A stretch of 64,000 nucleotides of DNA, taken from Labilithrix sp. (GTDB lineage: Bacteria; Myxococcota_A; Polyangia; Polyangiales; Polyangiaceae). The position numbers and the translations under genes are program-made. Each line of letters begins with the position of its first letter. Within the stretch, counting starts at the first letter, position 1. A model generated the notes under the pieces. The model saw only the letters and a list, made by a program, of their open reading frames with translations. It was not told the origin of the DNA and ran no database searches. Below are positions 10,689-20,244 of the stretch, one piece after another. Where the stretch lies: NCBI GenBank assembly GCA_019637175.1, contig JAHBWD010000027.1:1-64000 (forward strand), in the 5' to 3' direction.

Positions 10689-12167
10689 TCACCCAGCGAT
10701 GATCGTGCCCTCGCGATCGTCCTCGCCGCTGATCTCGTCGAGGCTCGCGAGCGCGGTGCGCAGCTCCTCGCGGAGCACGCGCGCGTTGGCGTGACGGCGG
10801 ACGGGATCGGTCGCGATCGCCTTCATGACGACGTCTTCGACGACGGGATCGATGTCGGGCAGGAGCTCCGAAGGCCTCCGCGGCGGCTCGAGCGTCTTCT
10901 TCACGAAGAGCTCCGCGAGCGACTCGGCCGCGTGAGGGAACGCGCCGGTCAGGCATTCGAAGAGCGTCACGCCGAGCGAGTACAGATCGGTGCGCGCGTC
11001 GAGCGACTCGCCGCGCGCTTGCTCGGGCGACATGTACGCCGGCGATCCGCAGAGCATGCCGCCGAGCGTGAGCTCGCCCTGATCGGGATCGGGATCGCGG
11101 AGCTTGGCGAGCCCGAAGTCGCAGACCTTCACGAGGTCGTAAGGGTTGCCGTCGTCGTCGCGGTGCGGAATGAGGACGATGTTCTCGGGCTTGATGTCGC
11201 GGTGGAAGATCCCTTCGTCGTGCGCGAACGCGAGCGCGCTGCACACCTGCATCGCCAGCTCGAGGGCCTTGCGCGGGCGGAGCTTGCCTTCGCTCGCGAG
11301 GATCGCCTCGAGGCTCTGGCCCATCAGGAGCTCCATCACGAGATAGAGGAGGCCGTCCTTCTCCTGACCGAAGTCGATGACGCGCGTGACGTTGAGGTGC
11401 TCGAGCTTGCTCGCCGCGCGCGCCTCCGCGGTGAAGCGGCGAACGAACTGCATCTCGCCCCGGTTCTGGGCGTGCAGGATCTTCACGGCCACCGGCCGCT
11501 TCAGATCTTCGTGCGTCGCGCGGAACACCGCGGCGGCGGCGCCGCTGCCGATGGTCGATTCGATCCGGTACTTGCCCGCGATGAGACGGCCGGTCAGATC
11601 GCTACCGCCCTCCGGTCGCGCGACCGGGCCGCTGCGGCTCGGCGTGTAGGGGGCGGCCGACTGCGGGACCGACGAGGAGATCGGCGCGACCGAGAGCGGA
11701 GGCTCGGACGACGGCGGCAACGAGACGGGGGCGACGCTCGCGATCGCGCCGAAGCGAAGGGCCACCGGCATCTCGGACACCGCGCCCGGCACGAGGCTCA
11801 TGGGATCGACGATGGTGCCGTCGGTCTCGAGATCGAACGGGACCGCGGCCGGATCGTCTCCGGACGGGGGCACGGTCTTCGAGGGCTCGTCGAGGCGCTC
11901 GACCAGCGCGAGGATCGCGGCCATCTGCGGACGGGTCACTGGGCGCACGTGGAGGGGAAAGCCGCCCGCTTCCTCCCGACCGGCCGGATCGGCGAGGAGC
12001 AGGATCGGATCCTCGCCAGGGATCTCGAGCTCGAGCAGGTGCTGCCCCGCCTCTGCCGGAGCGGCCTCGAGCGCAACGATTTCCACCTCGTGGCGAAGAG
12101 CCCCTCGGAGCACCCTGGCCGCGTCCCGCCCGTCGCGGAGCACGGCGCGAAGGCGAGGGAGGGCCAT
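10689..12167 (-). CDS. Serine/threonine protein kinase
   Basis: A 492-residue soluble Hanks-type kinase. Domain at about residues 200-480: YRIESTIGSGAAAAVF (Gly loop), RPVAVKIL (catalytic Lys), HRDIKPENI (catalytic loop, near 323), KVCDFGLAKL (DFG), GSPAYMSPEQARGE (activation segment and APE-like), and DLYSLGVTLFECLTG. Residues 1-95 form a separate small domain that could be PilZ-like (LLLADPAGREEAGGFPLHVR); this is weak. A Pro/Ser-rich linker joins the two. No transmembrane helix is seen, unlike many bacterial kinases of this class. A kinase-like membrane protein is encoded divergently next to it, which suggests a functional pair. Confidence 0.93.
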   Translation of the reverse strand: MALPRLRAVLRDGRDAARVLRGALRHEVEIVALEAAPAEAGQHLLELEIPGEDPILLLADPAGREEAGGFPLHVRPVTRPQMAAILALVERLDEPSKTVPPSGDDPAAVPFDLETDGTIVDPMSLVPGAVSEMPVALRFGAIASVAPVSLPPSSEPPLSVAPISSSVPQSAAPYTPSRSGPVARPEGGSDLTGRLIAGKYRIESTIGSGAAAAVFRATHEDLKRPVAVKILHAQNRGEMQFVRRFTAEARAASKLEHLNVTRVIDFGQEKDGLLYLVMELLMGQSLEAILASEGKLRPRKALELAMQVCSALAFAHDEGIFHRDIKPENIVLIPHRDDDGNPYDLVKVCDFGLAKLRDPDPDQGELTLGGMLCGSPAYMSPEQARGESLDARTDLYSLGVTLFECLTGAFPHAAESLAELFVKKTLEPPRRPSELLPDIDPVVEDVVMKAIATDPVRRHANARVLREELRTALASLDEISGEDDREGTIIAG

Positions 12168-12254
12168 CGCGCGATGCTACCTCGAAAGGGCGTGGGGGCG
12201 CGTCTCACTCTCGACTATCCCTAAAGAGATGGTTCGTCGGGCGGGCGGGGTTAC

Positions 12255-13496
12255 GTGCACATTCCAAGTCCGGTGCTAGAGTTGCGCCCTCGGATGATGC
12301 TCGCGCCCACGCCGCGGCTGCGCCAGCGCACGCCTGCCCCCGCTCCTCGTGGCAAGCGAACGCTCGCGTCCATCCTCCGCGAGCACGGGGGTCTCGAGAG
12401 CGCGGTCGCCGTCGACCTCGTGTTCGAGATCTGCGACGCCCTCACGCGCGCGCACGCGGAGGGGGTCGTCCACGGCGATCTCGGCGCGCATTGCGTGCGG
12501 CTCGCGTGGCCGCCGGATCCCCTCGCCGGCCTCGGCGAGGTCGAGATCTTCTCGCTCGGCGACGACGCCGACCGCATCTCGATGATCACCGCGCGTCCGA
12601 ACGGCGCCTGGTCGATGGAGAAGAGCGCGACGTTGGCTCCGGAGCAGCGCGTGGTCGGTCAGCGCGTCGATGCGCGGGCCGACGTGTGGGCGGTCGGCGC
12701 GCTCGTCCGCACGATGCTGCGGGGCGATCCGCCGCGCACCCTCCAACCGCTCGTCGCCGCGTGCCTCGCGCCCGATCCAGCAGAGCGGCCGCAGACGATC
12801 GAAGAGGTCGCCGAGAAGATCGCGTCGTACGCGTCGTCGCCTCCCGATTGTTATGCGCGCCTCGCGCACTGGCGCGCGACGATCTTCAACCGGGCGGCGG
12901 TCGAGAAGGCCGAAACGACCGCGGCGGCGATCGCGCTCGAGCGCCTCGATCGCTTCGCGCTCGATCGGGCGCGCGGGCCACACGCCTCGGAGCTCGCCGA
13001 CGTCGCCGACGTCGAAGACGACGACGACGCCATGCCGACGACGCTCCACGCGTCGGCGTACGAGAACGAGGGCGGCGTGCCCCTCGCCGCCTCCGAGCTC
13101 TCGCCGCTCATCACCCCGCAGCCGGTCATGAGCCCGCTCGCGACGCCGGCGGCGATCCCCTCGGGGTTCCTCGCGCCGCCCGAGCCTTCGCAGCGGGAGC
13201 TGCCCGCGCCGGCGCCGCAGCGGCGCAAGGGCCTCTTGCTCGGCGTCGTCGTCTTCGCGGCGATCGCGTGCGTCGTCCTCGGCATCACGACGGGGTTCGT
13301 CGCGACGCGAAGCGTGACGGCCGTGACCGCGACCGAGAGCGCGCCCAGCGCCGAGCTCGCGCCTCCGCCCGTCGCGGCGCAGCCGCCGCGCGAGGCCGAC
13401 GCCGTTCCGACGATCACGCCGGCGTCGCTGCCCGAGGCGCCGATCCCGACGTTCACGCCGGCGTCGCTGCCCGAGGCGCGCGCTCGCCGTCGGTGA
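12255..13496 (+). CDS. Membrane-anchored pseudokinase
   Basis: A 413-residue protein with the C-lobe of a Hanks-type kinase fold but not its chemistry. HGDLGAHCVRL replaces HRDLKPENI: the Asp remains, while Arg, Lys and Asn are lost. There is no Gly loop, no VAIK Lys and no DFG. APEQ and a DVWAVGALVRTML segment (kinase subdomain IX-like) are kept. A transmembrane helix lies near residue 330 (LLLGVVVFAAIACVVLGITTG), followed by an external Pro/Ala-rich tail with the repeated unit TPASLPEA. Start is uncertain: GTG 12255 or ATG 12294. It faces the active kinase gene across about 90 bases, so it could be its partner or scaffold; that is inference. Confidence 0.78.
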   Translation: MHIPSPVLELRPRMMLAPTPRLRQRTPAPAPRGKRTLASILREHGGLESAVAVDLVFEICDALTRAHAEGVVHGDLGAHCVRLAWPPDPLAGLGEVEIFSLGDDADRISMITARPNGAWSMEKSATLAPEQRVVGQRVDARADVWAVGALVRTMLRGDPPRTLQPLVAACLAPDPAERPQTIEEVAEKIASYASSPPDCYARLAHWRATIFNRAAVEKAETTAAAIALERLDRFALDRARGPHASELADVADVEDDDDAMPTTLHASAYENEGGVPLAASELSPLITPQPVMSPLATPAAIPSGFLAPPEPSQRELPAPAPQRRKGLLLGVVVFAAIACVVLGITTGFVATRSVTAVTATESAPSAELAPPPVAAQPPREADAVPTITPASLPEAPIPTFTPASLPEARARRR

Positions 13497-13502
13497 GCGA
13501 CG

Positions 13503-14948
13503 TCAGACCTTCGTTCCGCCGACGGTGATCGAGCTGATCTTGATCGTCGGACAGCCGACGCCGACGGGGACGCTCTGACCGTCTTTTCCACACGTCCAGA
13601 TGCCGTCCGAGGTCTCGACGTCGTTGCCCAACATCGCGACCTTGCGGAGCACGTCGGGCCCGTTGCCGATCAGGTTCACGCCCTTGAGCGGCGCGGTGAT
13701 CTTCCCGTCTTCGACGAGGTAGCTCTCCGTGAGGGAGAAGACGAAGTCGCCGTTCGAAATGTCGACCTGACCGCCGCCGAACTTCTTGGCGAAGATGCCC
13801 TTCTTCACGGTCCGCAGGATGTCTTCGGGATCGTGCGGGCCGCCAAGCAGGATGGTGTTCGTCATGCGCGGCATCGGCGCGCACGCGAAGCTCTCGCGCC
13901 GGCCGTTACCGCTCGGACCGAGCTTGAAGTGGTGCGCGCTCAAGCGATCGTGCATGTAGCCGACGAGCTTCCCGTTCTCGATGAGGACGCTCGAGCGCGG
14001 CTCGTTGCCTTCGTCGTCGACGTTGATCGATCCGCGTGACTGGAGGAGCGTGGCGTCGTCGACGACGGTGCAGCCCTCGCTCGCGACCATCTGACCGATC
14101 TGACCCGCGTAGTTGCTCGTTCCCTTGCGGTTGAAGTCGGCCTCGAGGCCGTGGCCCACCGCCTCGTGCAGGAGGATGCCGCTGTCGCCGGGGGCGAGCA
14201 CGACCTCCATCTGCCCGGCGGGCGCCTCCTCCGCGTCGAGCATCAAGATCGCCTGCTCCGCCGCCTTCGTGGCGTGCCACTCCGGCGACTTGCCGTCGAA
14301 GTATCCGATCGTCGTGCGACCGCCTCCGCCGGAGCTCCCTTCCTGACGCTTTCCGTCGCGCTCGGCGATGACGCGGACGCCGAAGCGCATGAGCGGCTGC
14401 ACGTCGCGCGCGAGCTTGCCGTCGCTCGTGACGACGAGGATCTCGCGGATCTCTTCGGCGAAGGAGCACTCGACCTTGACCACGCGCGGATCGTGCGCGT
14501 GCGCGGCCGCCGCGGCGCGCTCGAGGATCTTGCGCTTCTCCATCCCCGGAACGTCGAGCGTGACCCGGTCGAGGTCGTAGCGGCTCGGCAGCGATCGCAC
14601 CTCGACCTTCTGGGGCGCGGGCGCGCCGCCGCCCGACGCGATCGACGCGGCGGTGTCGGCCGCGCGCTTCATCGCGTCCCAGTCGAGCTTCTCGGTGTAC
14701 GCATAACCCGTCGCATCGCCCTGCTGAGCTCGGACGCCGAGCCCCATCGAGACGCCGCGCGAGGCGCTCTTCAGGATGCCCTCGTCGAAGACGAGCCCGC
14801 CCGCCGCCCTGTACTCGAAGAAGAGGTCGGAGTAGTCAGCGCCGCGAGAGAGCGCGACCGCGAGGAGCTTCTGCGCGATCTGCTCGTCCACTTCGCTCGC
14901 GCCACCCGGACCGAACGGTGCCTTGTAGAGGGCAGAATGGGTCGGCAT
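13503..14948 (-). CDS. tldD: Metalloprotease TldD
   Basis: A 481-residue subunit of the TldD/TldE zinc protease, known for processing peptides such as microcin B17 precursors and degrading unfolded peptides. The active-site motif HEAVGHGLEADF is intact, and the family signatures SRGSINVDDEG, TNTILLGG and KKGIFAKKFGGG are present in order, with full family length. The start is ATG 14948 (MPTHSALYKAPF); three further in-frame residues upstream are possible. No tldE/pmbA gene is adjacent, although the two usually act as a heterodimer, so a partner must lie elsewhere or this protein acts alone. No peptide natural-product genes are visible nearby. Confidence 0.94.
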   Translation of the reverse strand: MPTHSALYKAPFGPGGASEVDEQIAQKLLAVALSRGADYSDLFFEYRAAGGLVFDEGILKSASRGVSMGLGVRAQQGDATGYAYTEKLDWDAMKRAADTAASIASGGGAPAPQKVEVRSLPSRYDLDRVTLDVPGMEKRKILERAAAAAHAHDPRVVKVECSFAEEIREILVVTSDGKLARDVQPLMRFGVRVIAERDGKRQEGSSGGGGRTTIGYFDGKSPEWHATKAAEQAILMLDAEEAPAGQMEVVLAPGDSGILLHEAVGHGLEADFNRKGTSNYAGQIGQMVASEGCTVVDDATLLQSRGSINVDDEGNEPRSSVLIENGKLVGYMHDRLSAHHFKLGPSGNGRRESFACAPMPRMTNTILLGGPHDPEDILRTVKKGIFAKKFGGGQVDISNGDFVFSLTESYLVEDGKITAPLKGVNLIGNGPDVLRKVAMLGNDVETSDGIWTCGKDGQSVPVGVGCPTIKISSITVGGTKV

Positions 14949-15323
14949 GCGCCGCAACGTAGCCGCGAATGACGCGAGGAGCCAGAGTCGCCGGCTCGCG
15001 CTTCGCGCCGCGACACCGCGCCGCCTACATCGGCCCCAGCTCGCTCGCGAGCGGCGCCACGACCTCAGGCGTGCCCGCCGGCGCGCAGCGCCGGTTCGCC
15101 GAAGGCGAGCACGCCGCGCGAAGCGTCACCTGGCGGGGGAGGCTCGCCGCGGAGCGGTGAGGGGGCCGCCAGGCCCCACCAGCCGATTGTAGGCAAGCCG
15201 GCAGAAGTAACGCTATTCTCACGGCTGACACGACAGTCACCCGAGCCTCGCTTTTGTCTTTCCGCTTCAGATCGCAACACCCCGCGCCCCGATCCTCCGA
15301 TCGGAGAGGAAGCCCTCGTCAAC
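14949..15323. other. 375-base intergenic region between tldD and the TPR gene
   Basis: Short open frames here have no convincing codon pattern or ribosome-binding site. One small hairpin (GGGGCC-gcca-GGCCCC, 15162-15177) is visible. The 100 bases before 15324 are less GC-rich (around 15186-15260) and are the likely place for the promoter of the TPR gene, but I cannot fix a -35/-10 pair. Confidence 0.5.
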
Positions 15324-18206
15324 GTGGCGATTAATCGCGACAAGGTGCTCGAGGCCGCCCAGAAGTTCGTCGAGAAGAAGAAGTACGACAAGGCGGTCCA
15401 GGAGTATCAGAAGCTGATCGATGCAGATCCGAACGACGCTCGGACTCTGCTCAAGGTCGGCGATCTGCAAGCCAAACAAGGCCTGCACGGCGACGCGATC
15501 TCCACGTACGAGCGCGTGGGGCGCCTCTACGCGACGCAGGGCTTCGCCCTCAAGGCCATCGCGGTCTACAAGCAGATCCGCGAGATCATCGCGAAGCACG
15601 TTCCGCAGCTCGAAGAGCGCTACGGCCACATCACGCCGATGCTCGCCGAGCTCTATCAGCAGCTCGGCCTGACGAGCGACGCGCTCGCCGCCCTCGACGA
15701 GGTCGCCACGCGCCTCCAGCGGCAGCAGAAGGATCCCGAGGCGATCGAGGTCTTCCGGAAGATCGTCGAGCTCGATCCGACGAACCCGCTGCCTCACCTG
15801 CGCCTCGCCGAGGCGCTCTCGCGCGTGAAGGACACCGACGGCGCCGTCTTCGAGTTCAAGACCGCCGCCTCGCAGCTCGCGGGGATCGGCCGGCGCGACG
15901 ACGCGCTGAAGGTGCTCGAGCGCCTGCTCCATCACCGCCCCGACGCCGAGCAAGCGCGCGTCTGCGCCGAGCTCTATCTGTCGCGCGGGCAGCCGCAAGA
16001 CGGCATGCAAGCGCTGTCGAAGCTGCAGATCTGCTTCCAGGCCAACCCCCGCGACTTCGACACGCTGTCGCTCCTCGCGCGCGCGTTCAACGCGATCGGC
16101 CAGGGCACCAAGGCGATCGAGGTGCAGAAGGAGATGGCGCGCGTCGCGCGAGACGCGGGCAAACAGGATCTGTTCCGCGAGATCGTCGAGCGCCTCATGC
16201 GCGTCGCGCCGCAAGACGACGGCGTGCGCAAGCTCGCTTCGCAGTCGGGCTCGGCCTCTGCCTCCGCGCCGGCGTACGGCAGCGCGGCGATGCAGGAGTC
16301 GGGCGGATATCCGGCGGCGCAGCAAGGGCACGGCCCGCCGCCGATGCCGCCGCAGCAAGGTTACGGCCAGCAAGCGGGCTATCCCTCGCAACAGAACCCG
16401 GCGTTCGCCGCGACGCAGCTCCAGCAGCCGCAGTCGTTGCCCCGGCCGGTCACCGCCGCGCAGTTCCCTCCGTCGACGCCGCAAGTCTCCGAGCCGGAGG
16501 CGGACCTCGAAGAGGTCGACGAGCTCTCGTACGAAGAGGTCGACGCCGAAGAGGTCCTCGACGAGGTCGCGCAGGCCGAGGCCTACGAAGCCGCGAGCTA
16601 CGAAGATCCGAACGCCGCCGAGCAGTACGAAGAGGCCGTCGAGTACGCCGAGCCCGACGTCGCGCAGGAAGAAGAGATCGAGCCCGCGCCCGACACCACG
16701 GAGCAGATCCACAAGGCGCTCGCCGACGCGAACGCGTTCCGCCGCGTGCGCCTCTACAACAAGGCGCTCGAGACGCTGCGCGGCGGCCTCGAGGTCGAGC
16801 CGCGCTCGATGGACCTGCACGAGGTCTATCGCGACATCTTGATCGAGTCCGGGCAGACCGACGAAGCCGTCCAGGAGATGCTCGTCATCGCCACGCTGTA
16901 CATCGACTCGCTCGACGGCGATTCGGCGGCGCGCGCGCTCCAAGACGTGCTCGCCTTCGATCCGCAGAACGCGCGCGCGATCGAGATGCTCCAGGAGCTC
17001 GGCTACGAGATCGTCGACGAGAACGAAGAGGGCGCCTACGCGGAGGGCGTCGCCGAAGGAGGCGAGGCCGAAGCGGTCTACGAGGCCGAAGCCGCCGAGG
17101 TGCTGGAGGCCGACGCCTCCGCGGAGATGGAGCCCGAGGTCGAGCGCCTCCCGTCGTACGATCTGGAAGACGCGAGCGCCGCCGAGGCCGCGCGGTACGT
17201 CGATGGCGCCGCCGACGAGCTCGCGGGCGGCGACTCGCTCCCGAGCTTCCCGCTCGACGAGCCCGACGCCGACATGCCGCCGGCGTACGCCGCCGAGGCC
17301 GAAGAGTCTCCGGCAGACGCAGACAACGATCGGACCGGCTACTTCCAATCGCGTCCGAACCTGACGGCGCCGGTGTCGGCCGCGCCGGTGTCGGCCGCTT
17401 CGAGCCGCGAGCTCGAAGACGCGCTCGACGAGGCGGAGTTCTTCTGCTCGCGCGGCCTGCTCGACGACGCGCGCGCGATCCTCCAGGAGCAGCTCGGCCG
17501 GCACCCGAACAACCCGCTCCTCCGCGAGCGGATCGCCGAGCTCGACGCGCAGGAGCAGCAGCGCGGCAGCGGCGCGCGCGAGCGCCCGCGCGAGCAGGAT
17601 CGCAGCTTCGACATCGCCGCGTCGCTCGATGCGCTCGAGAGCCTCGACTACAACGGCATCCAGCCGGCCGAGGGTCACGCCGCGCCCGATCAGCAGGTCG
17701 ACGTCGAAGAGGTGTTCGCCAAGTTCAAGGAGGGCGTCGCCAAGCAGATCAGCGTCGACGACTCCGACTCGCACTACAACTTGGGCATCGCCTACAAGGA
17801 GATGATGCTCGTCGACGACGCGATCCGCGAGTTCGAGGTCGCGGCGCGTGATCCAAAGCGCGAGTGCGTCTGCCGCTCCATGATCGGCATGATCGAGATC
17901 GAGCGCGGCCGCCTGAACGAGGCGATCGAGGCGTTCCTGCAGGGGCTCAACGCGCCCATCAAGGATCCGCAGCAGGAGACGGTGCTCTGCTACGAGATCG
18001 GCGCGGCCTACGAGGCCAAGAAGATGAGCAAGGAAGCGCTCTCGTACTACCAGAAGGCGATGCGGCGCGACCCCAACTACCGCGACGTGCAGGAGCGCGT
18101 GCGGCGCCTCGCCAAGAACGAGCCGAAGGCGCCGATGCGCCAGGCCGCGGTGGGCGCCGACGACGAGTTCGATCGCGCGTTCGACGATCTCGTCTCGAAG
18201 GCTTGA
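15324..18206 (+). CDS. Large tetratricopeptide-repeat protein
   Basis: A 960-residue cytoplasmic scaffold-type protein starting at GTG, with GGAGAGGAAG upstream. The first 310 residues contain several TPRs (for example YDKAVQEYQKLIDADPNDARTL). Then comes a Gln/Pro/Gly-rich linker (about 315-390), a Glu/Ala/Tyr-rich acidic stretch, a second TPR block (about 450-560), another acidic region (560-670), and a third TPR block to the end, including DSDSHYNLGIAYKEMMLVDD. There is no signal peptide or membrane helix. Proteins with this C-terminal pattern are common in myxobacteria, and some TPR proteins there serve motility or envelope complexes, but I cannot assign such a role here. Confidence 0.85.
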   Translation: MAINRDKVLEAAQKFVEKKKYDKAVQEYQKLIDADPNDARTLLKVGDLQAKQGLHGDAISTYERVGRLYATQGFALKAIAVYKQIREIIAKHVPQLEERYGHITPMLAELYQQLGLTSDALAALDEVATRLQRQQKDPEAIEVFRKIVELDPTNPLPHLRLAEALSRVKDTDGAVFEFKTAASQLAGIGRRDDALKVLERLLHHRPDAEQARVCAELYLSRGQPQDGMQALSKLQICFQANPRDFDTLSLLARAFNAIGQGTKAIEVQKEMARVARDAGKQDLFREIVERLMRVAPQDDGVRKLASQSGSASASAPAYGSAAMQESGGYPAAQQGHGPPPMPPQQGYGQQAGYPSQQNPAFAATQLQQPQSLPRPVTAAQFPPSTPQVSEPEADLEEVDELSYEEVDAEEVLDEVAQAEAYEAASYEDPNAAEQYEEAVEYAEPDVAQEEEIEPAPDTTEQIHKALADANAFRRVRLYNKALETLRGGLEVEPRSMDLHEVYRDILIESGQTDEAVQEMLVIATLYIDSLDGDSAARALQDVLAFDPQNARAIEMLQELGYEIVDENEEGAYAEGVAEGGEAEAVYEAEAAEVLEADASAEMEPEVERLPSYDLEDASAAEAARYVDGAADELAGGDSLPSFPLDEPDADMPPAYAAEAEESPADADNDRTGYFQSRPNLTAPVSAAPVSAASSRELEDALDEAEFFCSRGLLDDARAILQEQLGRHPNNPLLRERIAELDAQEQQRGSGARERPREQDRSFDIAASLDALESLDYNGIQPAEGHAAPDQQVDVEEVFAKFKEGVAKQISVDDSDSHYNLGIAYKEMMLVDDAIREFEVAARDPKRECVCRSMIGMIEIERGRLNEAIEAFLQGLNAPIKDPQQETVLCYEIGAAYEAKKMSKEALSYYQKAMRRDPNYRDVQERVRRLAKNEPKAPMRQAAVGADDEFDRAFDDLVSKA

Positions 18207-18209
18207 TCG

Positions 18210-19040
18210 TCAGAGCGCGTAGCGCGCCTTGAGATCGGCCTCGAGCTTCTCGACGACGCCGGCGGCCGGCTCCTTGACGAGGATGATCTCGGCGATGACG
18301 CCGGCGAGGTTCCGCTCGTCTTGGAGGCCGCCGCCGAACGTCCACTCCTTGCCTTGGCTGTCGAAGGCATCGCTGGCGGCGACGGGCGTCGTGGCGGCCT
18401 CCACGCCGTTCAGGCGGAAGGCGAGCGCCGTGCTCGTGCGCCACATCGTCATGACGAGGAGCTTGTCGGACTGATCTGCGGCGACGTGCGCGTACTTCTC
18501 GCCGAACTTGAGCTGGGCGCCGACGCCGGTGGTGCCGTCGCTGTCGTTGACGAAGAACTTCCCATAGAGGAGCGCCCCGACGGGGACGTCGGCGCCGTTG
18601 GTCTTCGACGCGAAGTACGCGCCGAGGCGGCCGCTCGACGACGCCGAGTAGCGACCGACGACGACCAGCGCGAACGAACCGTTGGCGACGTCGTTGGCGC
18701 TCGCGTGCGCGAAGACGTACCGGCTGTTCGTGAACTTGACGGCGGGCTGGACGCCGGCGCCCGTCGGATCGTAAACCGCGTCGCCGATCGCGCTCTTGCC
18801 GGTGACGCGGTCTTTCCAGTTGCCTGCGACGTCTCCCGCGCCGACCTCGACCTCGCACGCGTCGAAGTGGAACGCGGCGCCCGGCGCGGACACCGTGTTC
18901 TTGCAGCGCGATCCGACGGGACCGCCGTCGGCACCCGCGCCGGCGTCTTCCGGAGGGAAGACCGGATCGGCGCCGGTGCAGCTCGCCACGAACGCCAAGC
19001 CGCACGCGCTCAGGCCCCACGCGATCGCCTTGCCCCGCAT
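18210..19040 (-). CDS. Lipoprotein with LamG/concanavalin-like fold (probable)
   Basis: A 276-residue predicted lipoprotein (MRGKAIAWGLSACGLAFVASC, lipobox VASC). An Asp/Ala/Gly linker (PPEDAGAGADGG) precedes a beta-rich domain with features of laminin-G-like modules: FVNDSDGTTGVG, MTMWRTSTALAFRLNGVE and FGGGLQDERNLAGVIAEIILV. Such domains bind carbohydrate or surface ligands. I start at 19040 because the signal peptide begins there rather than at 19076. It ends three bases from the stop of the convergent TPR gene and is divergent to the DUF924 gene across 17 bases. Confidence 0.7.
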   Translation of the reverse strand: MRGKAIAWGLSACGLAFVASCTGADPVFPPEDAGAGADGGPVGSRCKNTVSAPGAAFHFDACEVEVGAGDVAGNWKDRVTGKSAIGDAVYDPTGAGVQPAVKFTNSRYVFAHASANDVANGSFALVVVGRYSASSSGRLGAYFASKTNGADVPVGALLYGKFFVNDSDGTTGVGAQLKFGEKYAHVAADQSDKLLVMTMWRTSTALAFRLNGVEAATTPVAASDAFDSQGKEWTFGGGLQDERNLAGVIAEIILVKEPAAGVVEKLEADLKARYAL

Positions 19041-19057
19041 GCCGCGGAGTATACGGT

Positions 19058-19657
19058 ATGCTCCCGTCGATGACACCCGAGGACATCGTCGCGTTCTGGC
19101 TCGGTCCGCCGGGCGACCCGCCCCTGGCGAACGCGAAGAAGTGGTGGATGAAGAGCGAGGCCTTCGATCGCGAGATCCGCGAGCGCTTCGAAGAGACGCT
19201 CGAGCGCGCCGTCCGCGGCGAGCTCGCCGCGTGGCGCGAGTCGCCGCGAGGGCGCCTCGCGCTCGTGATCCTGCTCGATCAGTTCTCGCGCAACATGTTC
19301 CGCGGCACGCCGCGATCGTTCGCCCAGGATCCGCTCGCGCGCGAGATCGCCGAAGAGGCGTTCGCGGCGGGCGACGATCGCGTCCTCGGACCGATCGAGA
19401 CCTCGTTCCTCCTCATGCCGTTCATGCACGCCGAAGACGTCGTCCTCCAGCGTCGGTGCGTGGAGGAGTTCTCGCGCCGCGCGCTCGACCACCAGCACGA
19501 GATCCGCGAGAACTTCGAGAGCTCGGCCAAATTCGCGCGGCTCCACTGCGAGATCGTCGAGAGGTTCGGGCGGTTCCCTCATCGCAACGAGATCCTCGGG
19601 CGCGCGTCGACGCACGAAGAGACCGAGTTCCTGAAGCAGCCGGGCTCCTCGTTTTGA
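19058..19657 (+). CDS. DUF924 family protein
   Basis: A 199-residue cytoplasmic alpha-helical protein of the DUF924 family, recognised by EDIVAFWLGPPG, KWWMKSEAFDREIRERF, LALVILLDQFSRNMFRGTP, LLMPFMHAED and RFGRFPHRNEILGR. Biochemical function is unknown; the fold is TPR-like. GGAG eight bases before ATG 19058 supports this start over ATG 19070. The stop TGA overlaps a TTG that begins recX, so the two genes are probably translated together. Confidence 0.9.
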   Translation: MLPSMTPEDIVAFWLGPPGDPPLANAKKWWMKSEAFDREIRERFEETLERAVRGELAAWRESPRGRLALVILLDQFSRNMFRGTPRSFAQDPLAREIAEEAFAAGDDRVLGPIETSFLLMPFMHAEDVVLQRRCVEEFSRRALDHQHEIRENFESSAKFARLHCEIVERFGRFPHRNEILGRASTHEETEFLKQPGSSF

Positions 19658-20244
19658 AGCGTGACGCCGCGCCGACGCGCGAGGCTCTCCACGAGGCCGC
19701 GCTGTCGTACCTGTCGCGATCCGCGGCGACGGCGAGCGCGGTGACGAAGACGCTCGAGCGACGGGTGAACGCGTGGAGGCGTCGAGCGCTGCGCGCCGGA
19801 GCCGACGAAGACGAGGTCGAGCGCGACGCGGCTCGGGCGCGCGCGGCGATCGCGATCGTCGTCGAGCGCCTGTGCGAGGTCGGGATCGTGAACGACGCGG
19901 CGTACGCCGAGGCGCGCGCGGGCTCGCTCGCGCGCAGCGGGCACTCGCGACGCGCGATCGTCTCTCGGCTCGCGGCCAAGGGCGTCGACGCCGAGATCGT
20001 GCGCGAGAAGGTCCCGCGCGACGCGCGCCTCGAGCTCGCGGCGGCGGTCGCCTTCGCCCGCAAGCGGAGGATCGGCCCGTTCGCCCGCGAGCCGGGCCCG
20101 AAGCGCTTCGACGAGGACGGCGCCGGCCCGCACGCGAAGGCGCTCGGCGCGATGGCGCGCGCGGGCTTCGACTTCAGCGTGTGCGAGCGCGTGTTGCGGA
20201 TGGATCTCGACGACGCCGAAGCGCTCCTGCGCGAGCATCGATAG
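19654..20244 (+). CDS. recX: RecX family regulatory protein
   Basis: A 196-residue helical protein of the RecX family, which binds the RecA filament groove and inhibits or modulates recombination. Signals are REALHEAALSYLSRSAATASAVTK, VVERLCEVGIVNDAAYAEARAGS, RAIVSRLAAKGVDAEIV and the C-terminal GFDFSVCERVL. The only start that keeps the N-terminal RecX repeat is TTG 19654, inside the TTGA overlap with the DUF924 stop. GTG 19741 would remove part of the first repeat. No recA or lexA is nearby, whereas recX often follows recA. Its stop abuts the stop of the convergent lipoprotein gene. Confidence 0.82.
   Translation: MKRDAAPTREALHEAALSYLSRSAATASAVTKTLERRVNAWRRRALRAGADEDEVERDAARARAAIAIVVERLCEVGIVNDAAYAEARAGSLARSGHSRRAIVSRLAAKGVDAEIVREKVPRDARLELAAAVAFARKRRIGPFAREPGPKRFDEDGAGPHAKALGAMARAGFDFSVCERVLRMDLDDAEALLREHR

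Noticed and set aside
15267..17774. 835-residue minus-strand open frame
   Set aside because: Antisense to the TPR protein, which shows repeated TPR signatures.
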